64,000 nt of DNA from Xylaria sp. FL1777. Its lineage: Eukaryota > Ascomycota > Sordariomycetes > Xylariales > Xylariaceae. Position numbers and translations under genes: made by a program. The notes beneath the pieces were generated by a model that was not told where the DNA came from, did no database searches, and saw nothing but the letters and a program-made list of their open reading frames with translations. This document shows, one piece after another, positions 55,543 through 64,000 of this stretch (within the stretch, counting starts at the first letter, position 1; each line of letters begins with the position of its first letter). The stretch is from the NCBI GenBank assembly GCA_022578965.1, contig MU400694.1:16831-80830 (forward strand), written 5' to 3'.

Positions 55543-56965
55543 GTTCGTAGTTCACGGGAATGGAGAAATAGGATCCTTCTAAGAATGTCATGAGAAACCA
55601 GTTCATAAAGAAACAAAGACTGCGAGACTGTTGAGGACAGCGTGACGTGGTAATAGCGTGATTATTGATTCAGGATGACAAGCAGGGAAGCAGCTGGTAT
55701 TGGGAGCGGCTCTTGGTTATCCAGTTATCACTTACTTGTTCTGAACCTGTCTAAGATGATATGTCTATGTTGTTTGGAAGTGCGACAATGGGGAGGCTGT
55801 GGTGGATGATAGATAGTGATGTGAATATTGTAGAGTATATGAGACCGAGCAGCAGCATGAGATCAAATACTCACCAGAATAAGGCCGAAGGCAATGAAAT
55901 ATTGCACGACGGCTAAAATAGTAGGCCAGAAAGGATCGTGGTGCAGTCTCTACTCAGGGCGGTGCGTTGTCAATGCCAGAGTTGAGTAGAGGATGTTGTT
56001 GTGAAGCCGAGGAGAGTCGGAAAGAAAAGGGCAGCAGGAATGCTGTCTTCTGGATGAGTGCGTACTGGCTACCGAATAAACAGCAGCTACTTAGGTCGGT
56101 ACGTTAGACTATCAAGCTGTAAGTACGTAGATTGTTTAATACACACAGGCTTTCCAGCTTCTACTCGCGTTGCCCGGCAGCTGTGTATACAAACATAACA
56201 CAAGTGACTACCTAGGTTGATGTCAGGTTGCCTGGCCCTAAAACTTATCAATGGAAGTAAACTAGACTAGACAATAGCTTCTCCCACTGAGTAGGTGGTG
56301 AATGGCCAAAAAATATCCTGCCATGTTTTGGCAACTAGAGCTAGAATACCAGAGGTACTATGAAGTCCAAGGTCGTGTACAGGTATGATAAAGAGCAAGT
56401 CAGTATATACCGTTTTAAAAAAAAAAAAAAAATCCAAGTTAGTTGTTAACCTACTATTTACACACTGCTTAGAAGCATCCATTTGGGGGAAGAGGGAGTA
56501 GACAGACATATAATGAGTTATATAGCAGGAGCTCTAGTAGTAAATAAATTGCTGCATTGAATACCTAAATAGCTATCTCATTCCTTTGTTGAAGCCACTG
56601 CACTGGGCTCTACGTACGTTTGGTATAATATCTCCTAAAGTCTCGAGACCCAAGGGGATTGTACCTGGTAGTTCTGATATTTGTAGAGCATGATCAGCTT
56701 ATTAATTTCCTGCCAACATCGAAAACATAATGAGCTAAAGGCTTCGCTGGAGATGGTGCATTATCGACTCACTGCCTGATGCAAGTCTAGCCACAAGCCT
56801 CCCCAATTCAGGTTGGGCTATATCGCACAATGCATACTAGTTGCTCTTCACTTCCGGGAAGATGGGGACAACATCCCAGGGCGAGTCGCTGGATGACGAG
56901 TTGTCAAGGGTCTTGCTACTCGAGAGGCCCGGGGCGGACACAGGACTATGATACGATGTGCCATT
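55543..56965. other. Intergenic
   Basis: Promoter side of the introner-bearing orphan gene and 3' flank of the WD40 gene. A poly-A tract lies at about 56417-56432. No gene supported. Confidence 0.5.
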
Positions 56966-58227
56966 CTAATCAGCAAATCGTTCAGATCCATTCCCATTAT
57001 TCCCATTTCCACCCGCTCCACCGCGCCAGAGCCCATAATCGCCCTCGCAGTTTTTCCACATTTTGATGGTCCCATCTTCTGAGCCTGTTGCATACAGCTT
57101 GCCGTCTGGAGAGAATGCAACCGACCAGACAGGTCCGTGGTGGCCTTTGTGAATGTCTATCTGCTGTTAATATGTGGATCAAAATAGTGGGTGACTATGA
57201 ACTCACCGATCTCCGCACCATCATCCCATCGGTAAACTCTAGCCCATGTTGCAGGTTTGTCTTCCCCCACAACAATCTTTCTGCCCTTGGGATCCACGGC
57301 CACGCTAGCTACCTGGTAGTCCATTTGGAGGCGTTTCAGTTCGTTAGTGGCATTCATCCCACCCCAAAAGTAGACATGCTTTCCAGCAGCAACAGCCAGC
57401 ACGGGCAGACCCTCGCCAATATCCGCCCTGGACATCAACTCAGGAGCTAGACCACAGAGTTCGCAAGAACCAATCTCTCCGTCTAGGATTTCCTGCTTGA
57501 CAACTTTTCGTGTGCGAAGGTCAAACCATCGCAGAACATTGTCGGAAGCTGTAATCAAAATATTGGGATCCCTAGTCCAAACAATGAATTTGATGGAGGC
57601 GGTATGGACATTTGGGCCAATCTCGAAACCTGCTGAGGCTGGGATTGTCTGTGCCACCGCTTCACCAGTCTCCTTTGGCTTCACGTTGGTTAAGTCAAAA
57701 ATTCGAAGCTTCTTCTCCATTCCACCAGTTGCGAGAAGGTCAGAACTGTCGGGGGGGTATGAGATGGCGCGGACAATGTGATCATGCTGAAGGGTGCAAA
57801 GGACTTCACCAGTGTGAGTGTCCCAAATTTTCCTGTGGACAATGGTGAGTGAACTGGCACATGGATAAGTGACAGGGCGCTTACGCAGTGAAATCAGCAG
57901 AAGCAGTAGCAGCTGTGCTGGCATCAGGACTTAGCCTGGCCTGCCACACAGCACCCTTGTGACCTATAAAGGTTCCAATCCAGTCGCCAGTCTGGCCATC
58001 ACGAAGCATGGGATTACCATCTGGTCCCGGTTTCATTAATGCCTATGTACATACCCAAGACTTCAGGATGCAAAAGCAGAAAACATACCCTTGCAGGCCG
58101 AGATTAGGTAGTAGGACTCTTCTTCCTTCTCCAGTGGCGAGAAGCTAATATGAGGGACGGGGCGTGAGTGGCCATGGCAGGTCAAAGGCACGTATTGCCT
58201 GGGGGTATCGGAAGCGGTACTAGCCAT
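56966..58227 (-). CDS. WD40 protein, STRAP-like
   Basis: Exons 58227-58089, 58020-57885, 57832-57207 and 57156-56966 encode 363 aa; introns are 68, 52 and 50 nt. Each junction restores a WD40 blade. It reads as a seven-blade propeller: [73 protein letters not shown], then [17 protein letters not shown] and the final [20 protein letters not shown] with [10 protein letters not shown]. This order and the [16 protein letters not shown] segment are typical of STRAP (Unrip), which is associated with the SMN complex and mRNA processing in animals; the fungal orthologue is little studied. eIF3i is the closest alternative but fits less well. Confidence 0.85.
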
Positions 58228-59788
58228 GGGGAAAATAACGACGTTTACGATCTACTCTGACGAGGAAAACAGCCGGCGTGAGGGCGCAAGGCAGGTTGAA
58301 ACCGATATCGAGAGCGCAAAGTCCAGGCAGTCGACCACAACAGTTTTTTTTGGGTGATGGCAGCTGTTGTCCTGGGGAGGACTATGTAAAGTGACGGAAT
58401 CCGTCGTTGCAAAAGAATGGACAATTGTGACCAGCCTGAAAGGTGAAGAGAGAAGATAGGGGGAAGGCACAGAGAAAAAGACCGTTGCCAGTATGTAGTC
58501 TAGTCTATTCGACCTGTCTTGCTCGTTCCACCTCGGCCGGTAGATATCGTTCGCATCAAGTGGTATCGTTTCGTCTCGTTATGTCGTGCAAATCGTTAGA
58601 AAGGAAAGTGAATGTAAATTTTGTGATGGCTAGCCACTACCAATTGAGGCAAAGAGAGAGAGGAGGAGTTGCTTCGAACTTGAGCGCAACCAAATATGCG
58701 ATCTCAAGGCAGGGCAGGGCAGGGTAGGGCAGGGAAGACCACTGGGGACGTAGAACGGAGGCGAATTAGAGATAGAAAAGGGGACAAGAGAGGGCGGAGG
58801 GGAGAGAGGCAGAGAGAGGGGAAGAAAGAGAGGAGAGGAAACGGTACGAAAGAGATGGATGAGGAGGCGTGGTTGCGAGACAGGTTCTGCGCAGGTGGTT
58901 TGGAAGACGATGCGCAAGAGGCAAAAAGATGCCGTCGCACAGATTGGTGGATTTGATGGCTGGAGTCTACCTACCTAGGTACCTAGGTAAGTAGGTATGG
59001 ACCAGGCCCATGCAAGCGGCGACAAGTACACAGGCAACTTTGAATGTACCTCTCTTACCCACATCCCTACGTTAGGCTGTATTTTAAGAGGAAACTGCTA
59101 CCTACTGGTGGCGAGGGGCTCCATTCGATACCTCCTACCCAGCCTAGGTACTTACATCCTCCATGGTACCGGCAGTCGGGTTTCAGAATGACCGAGGGGT
59201 CAGTTACGACCTTTCAATGTTAGCATTGTACTTACCTTTGGTGAAAAGAGATATTGTACTGCGTACGTACATCTACCAGATACATAGCTAAGTACTTAGG
59301 TAAGTAAGTAATCTAACTAACCTAAGGTAAGTACATGTGATCGGTCTTGCAACTACCCTTCAAGCTTAGAAATGATACCATGCAAACGGGAAAGGACCCT
59401 AGAGCTTATAAGGTGTGACGTGGTGGCAGGTAAGAAGAGACCTAAACTAAGTAGGTATATGCTCGGGTTATTGCTACTCTGCTCTCTTGACTTAAAACTT
59501 CCCGTAGATGGTTATAAGTAAGTAGGTCGTATGTCCTTGCGCAGCATTAACTAGATCTCGTGTGCTACCTACTACAAATTTGCTTCCCTTTTCTCGGCAC
59601 ACCCAGCTAAAGAAAATAAAGACAAAGCGGTGGATTCATCTATTTGGCGGGGTAAACATACACCTATCACCACCGACACTGCCGATTCTCGACTCAACCT
59701 GCTTCCATCCTCCCACCTCTGCAAGCTGTTGACAACACCGCAACAACAATCAACACCCGTGCTACCCGGTCCTTCGAGGCGGCAGGCC
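58228..59788. other. Divergent promoter region with purine tract and palindromic words
   Basis: Lies between the WD40 gene and Doa1. 58640-58870 is a purine-rich stretch with GGGCA repeats near 58713 (shadow frames on both strands arise from this). TACCTAGGTA words recur at 58968-59000 and 59285-59330. No gene supported. Confidence 0.55.
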
Positions 59789-62327
59789 ATGTCTACATTT
59801 AGGCTGTCTGCGCAGTTGGCCGCTCACGAAGCCGACGTACGTATTCCAGTATCCATCTTTCTTCCAGCCATATCTGGGTTCTCCTCCACCAGCGCCGCCG
59901 ATCACTATAGAACAGGGGAAACTGATATAAATATATATATAATATCTCCTAACAATACTCTCGAAACCATTCAGGCCCCTCTTCTCTGAATCTGCTATCT
60001 AACCTGTTGTCTAAATAGGTTCGTGGTGTGAGCTTCCCCGCCCCCGATCTCCTCTTATCAGCTTCACGAGACCATACAGTACGCGCCTGGTCCCGGACCG
60101 CCTCCTCCCCTCCGACCTTCGAATTCCATGTTGTGACCCAAGGCTCCGAATTTGTTAATAGTTTGGCCTGCTTGCCACCATCTGCTGCTTTCCCCAAGGG
60201 CTTAGCTATATCTGCCGGCAGCGATGCCATCATCGACGTTAGATCTGTCACTGCTGGTCCCTCCGACAATGCCGAACGCTTGCTGATCGGCCATGCTCAA
60301 AACGTATGCGCTTTAGCCGTTGTCCCAGGTTTCAAGTCGATTGTGTCCGGGAGCTGGGATAGCACTGCTCGTATATGGAGTGTGGAGAATTGGGAGACTG
60401 AGGTTGTCCTGGAAGGCCATGAGGGTGCTGTTTGGGATGTCTTGGCTCTCAGCGAAACCCTTATCGTTACGGGCTGTGCTGATAGGAATATCCGCGTATT
60501 TGAACGTGGAAAGGCTGTCGCCGGCCAACTCCAGCCCCGATCCACCATCTATACTCCAGACGTTGTGCGCGCTCTATGTGAAGTTCCTAAAAATCACCCG
60601 ACCGGCGCCGACATCGCGAGCGCCAGCAATGACGGTGTCATACGCTTATGGAAGCTCAGTGGTCAGCAAGTTGGCGAACTTAGGGGGCATGAAAGTTTCA
60701 TATACTCGTTAACGTCTCTACCCTCTGGAGAACTTGTCAGTTCTGGTGAGGACCGCACAGTTCGGATATGGCGCGGCTCCGAGTGTATTCAGACTATTAC
60801 ACATCCTGCCATTTCTGTATGGTCCGTTGCAGCCTGTTCTGCAAATGGCGATATCGTGTCGGGAGCCAGTGATGGTATCGTTCGCATCTTCTCGCGTAGC
60901 CCAGAGCGTGTCGCTAACGCGGAGACTTTGGCTCATTTTGATGAGTCGGTCAAATCCTCCTCCATTCCCCAGCAGCAGATTGGCGGCGTCAACAAGGAGA
61001 AACTCCCCGGCCCTGAGTTCCTAAAGACAAAATCAGGCACTAAAGAAGGCCAGGTTCAGATGATCAAAGAAGACGATGGTTCTGTTACGGCACACCAATG
61101 GTCAGCGGGTCAGCAGCAATGGATCAACGTCGGTACTGTTGTGGATGCTGTTGGTAGTAGCGGCCGAAAGGTCGAGTACAACGGGCAATCCTATGACTAT
61201 GTTTTCGACGTTGCGATTGAAGAAGGCCAACCCTCTTTGAAGCTACCTTATAATCTATCCGAAAATCCTTACGCTCGGGCGCAAAAGTTCATCAACGACA
61301 ACGAGCTTTCTCAAAACTTTCTGGACCAGGTGGCCCAATTTATCGTCTCTAATACCCAGGGTGCCACGATTGGACAAACCTCGGAAGCTTCTACGGGGCA
61401 AGACGAGCCTTATACCCCGAGAATCCTGCCAGTCCGCGATTACCTAGACATAACCGTGGCCAGATATGAGCGTTAGTACTCCCCTGGCTTCTTATCTGCT
61501 CCAGCCTATACTAACTCCCCGTAGCGATATTTAAGAAAATTTTGAGTGTCAATACTGCTCTTGTTGCCGCTGGCCGCAAAAGCATCTCTCTTAACCCCCC
61601 CGCTCAAGATGCTATTGATGCTCTCAGGCTGGCATTGGAAGTAAACAAGCCCGTGACAGATGAATTCACTATCAGTTTGGTTGTCATGATGTGCACGCAA
61701 TGGGACTATCCGGATAGGGTGGCTCCTTTAGACTTATTACGTTGTATTGCGATATCTCCGAGGACCGCCAAGTTCAGAACACCGGGAGACGATAGTAGTC
61801 CGATCAAGATAGCAATCTCTGCAGTACTCGACGGCATTCCCGATGGAAGCCAGCCCAACGAGAATTGTGCAATGATGGCATTGCGGACAATTGCTAACCT
61901 ATTTAAGACCGCGGAAGGAAGAAAACTGTTAACGCAGCCTTCAGAGGTCTCCGCTGCCCTTTCGTTCATCGGTCGAGTAGTAGGGCTCAGGGGACAGCCT
62001 CCTATTGGCCCCTTCAACCGAAATCTCTTGCTTGCCTTGACGACAGTTTCTATCAACTACGCCGTTTTAGCTTCAAAAAAACTAGGGAGCATATCTACGG
62101 ACAATCAGATTCGCCTGATATCACCCTTAGCTTTGGTGCTACAGAAGCAAACCGATTCCGAGGTCATTTATAGAGCGCTCGTAGCTGTTGGCACACTTAT
62201 CACCGTGATTGGCAAGGCCGCCCCCGAAGCAAAGAGCTTATCATCTTCAATAACTTCCGCTAAGGACAGGGTGTCCGAGGCGAGGGTTCAAACAGTAGCA
62301 AATGAGTGTCTCTCTCTACTCACATAA
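59789..62327 (+). CDS. DOA1: Doa1/Ufd3 (PLAA) ubiquitin adaptor
   Basis: Exons 59789-59836, 60019-61471 and 61525-62327 encode 767 aa. The first intron is long (182 nt); the second is 53 nt with a TACTAAC branch site. N-terminal WD40 propeller (about residues 1-300, with SGSWDSTARIWSV, ASNDGVIRLWKLSG and SSGEDRTVRIWRG), then a PFU ubiquitin-binding domain (WINVGTVVDAVGSS, then YDYVFDVAIEEGQP), then an ARM-like PUL domain to the C-terminus that contacts Cdc48/p97. The protein acts with Cdc48 in ubiquitin homeostasis and mitochondrial or ribophagy-linked degradation. Domain order and length match the family. Confidence 0.93.
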
Positions 62328-63547
62328 GATAGCTTTATCGGTAATAACAGAAAGTCACTTACATGGAAGCTACCATGTCCCTCCCTTTGTAGCAGTACAC
62401 TTATGGGATAGAGTCAGAACCGCCAGGATGATGGAGGGTCTCTTCCTTTTACAAAACCAGCGAGAATCGCGTTAGAATTGGCACATTATTTTGTTACAGG
62501 TGCTCAGAGTGGTTTGTTTGTCAGATCAGGTATACTCGGAAAAAACGGTTTCTGATATATCCAAGGTCCCACAGCTGGTTGATATCAAAATAGCTCCCCT
62601 TTTGAAATTTAATGGAATTGAGGGCACTCGGCTCATGACATAGTGTTCTATGGCTTTAGCTAGTTTGGTAGGAAAAATTATACAAAGCGCCAGCCTTACC
62701 TTGAATCGGCAGTATCGTGATTCCCGGTGTGATATGCAGTGTGTGCCTTGACTGTTGTGATGGCGACCCCTATCACCAACTCGGCGCGTCTTCAAACGAA
62801 TGTGTCCCAACCGAGGTCGCACCTTGGCTCGGGTTTGCTTCGTACTCAGCGCCATGCGTATTGGAGCCTGGAGTCTGAATTCGCGTCGTATTTTGAAGCA
62901 CATGGCACAATGAGCAATATCGAGTCTACGATTCCTTATTCGCTCACACGATCATACATGCCGCATCCTTCGGAATAGCAACGCGTATCTCCTATTTCGG
63001 GCATATAAACACGTCGAGAAACAACATGTAGAGAATAGGTCTTGCGGCTTGGGCCGAGTCATTCCTGAATTCATTCATTCGTTCATTCGGTCGTTGGTAA
63101 TCGGGGGACTGTAATAACATAGGCACCAGAAAAATGAAGAGATACTTAGATAGATAGATTCAAAACTACTAGCTAAGTAAAGTTATGCAAGTATTCGTAT
63201 CATGCCGCACTTTCTTCGCCTAAACTCCAGCCTCGCCTTGACGCCGGGAAAGGCTATTATATAAGAGAAGATAGAATGTAAGAAAAAATTTGTACAGTTG
63301 AACAATTGGGTATAGAACTTTCTTTCCAACAAACAGCCTAACCCCCACCTCCCCTTTCCATCTCCCTTCCGCCTCGCCTCCTCAGCAACCAAGACCGTCC
63401 GTCTACTATTGAATTGATGGCCTGCTGATTCCGCCGCTTGGTTTCATTTTGTTGCAGTTCCGTCTCCATGGTGAATCTCGCTTGATGGTGTCAAATTGAG
63501 ACGTCCATTCGATTACTGATTCTCTGATCCCGTCATGTCGCGTTTCT
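62328..63547. other. Convergent intergenic
   Basis: 3' flank of Doa1 and of the partial gene at the window edge. Contains CATTCATTCGTT short repeats near 63070. No gene supported. Confidence 0.5.
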
Positions 63548-63775
63548 TTACATCAGTAACCACGCGGCTCCCGCTAATAAGGGGAGATAGCCCAGCCAGG
63601 AGGCCGCGCGGAAGCTGGAGGCGCCGCTGACGTTCATGTCGGCTGTGGAGCCGATGGCCTTCGTTGTGATGGTGTAGATGCTCGCGAACCCGAGATCAGA
63701 GCTGTTGTAGCAGTTGGTCTCGTTGACAATGGGGATTCTCGGGTCGCCGGGCTCAGCGAATGTGATGTCGACGCA
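63548..63775 (-). CDS. Last exon of a GPI-anchored-type protein (partial)
   Basis: Only the final exon is seen (76 codons with stop), with an acceptor CTCTAG just upstream at 63776. It reads CVDITFAEPGDPRIP, then NETNCYNSSDLGF and a C-terminal small-residue site (NVSGASS) followed by a hydrophobic tail (WLGYLPLLAGAAWLLM), the pattern of a GPI-anchor signal. The fungal wall or membrane protein it ends is otherwise beyond the window. Family unknown. Confidence 0.65.
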   Translation of the reverse strand, partial: CVDITFAEPGDPRIPIVNETNCYNSSDLGFASIYTITTKAIGSTADMNVSGASSFRAASWLGYLPLLAGAAWLLM

Positions 63776-63884
63776 CTAGAGACACATGTGGGTTAGCTAT
63801 CATCTCTTCTTGGAGGTAATTTCATCGTTGGTAATATGCCGCATTGGTTATGCTTTTATTTCTTTTTTGGGTGGGTGGGTGGCC

Positions 63885-63915
<31 letters not shown>

Positions 63916-64000
63916 AAAAAAAAAAAAAAAATAAAACAAAAAAAAAAACCAAAAAAAAGTCGGTAGTTATAGAGTAGGGAGAAACAAAAAAAACAAAAAA
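63776..64000. other. Low-complexity window edge, likely assembly artefact
   Basis: A run of about 29 G at 63887-63915 is followed by A-rich sequence with scattered C and T to the end. This is unlike the rest of the window and typical of poorly resolved contig ends. Any upstream exon of the GPI-type gene here cannot be trusted. Confidence 0.7.

Overview
The window is nuclear DNA of a filamentous ascomycete (Pezizomycotina, most likely Sordariomycetes). Most genes carry short GT-AG introns of about 50-150 nt with CTRAY-like branch sites, and the recognisable products are typical of such fungi: cutinase, Lunapark, a GRIP golgin, a btgC-type glucanase, an NLR-like receptor and HET debris. I rebuilt exon structures by hand. 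Every multi-exon model given with confidence above 0.6 splices to a total divisible by three. Calls rest on motifs and remembered family features; no database search was run.

Layout. 0.4-2.3 kb: SAICAR synthase (purine synthesis) in 12 small exons. 3.3-5.6 kb: a secreted cutinase and a secreted two-repeat Cys protein, tail to tail. 6.9-12.7 kb: Lunapark and a GRIP golgin, head to head across a repeat-rich promoter. 13.5-17.8 kb: a family III CoA-transferase, a possible small secreted protein and a SET protein with a C-terminal MYND finger. 18.2-21.5 kb: a LovD-like serine hydrolase and a doubtful, perhaps decayed, membrane-protein gene. 22-25.8 kb: an MFS sugar transporter and guanine deaminase. 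27-32.8 kb: a 1493-residue esterase-NACHT-HEAT NLR-like receptor followed by a truncated, frameshifted HET-domain relic. 34.5-41.6 kb: orphan small proteins and a protein with a 15-bp minisatellite in its coding sequence. 44.8-47 kb: membrane-anchored GH17 glucanase. 47.9-55.5 kb: orphan genes, one a single-pass membrane protein. 57-62.3 kb: a STRAP-like WD40 protein and Doa1/Ufd3. The last exon of a GPI-type protein lies at 63.5 kb, before a low-complexity edge that looks like an assembly artefact.

The most striking signal is a pair of 127-nt introns, one in guanine deaminase (25584-25710, +) and one in an unrelated orphan gene 29 kb away (55106-55232, -). They differ at only 4 positions, are homologous exactly from splice site to splice site, have terminal inverted repeats and an internal hairpin, and both split an ATG codon after the A. 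This is what a recently mobile introner-like element looks like. Intron 9 of the SAICAR synthase gene shares an exact 16-nt hairpin apex with it on the opposite strand and may be an older relative.
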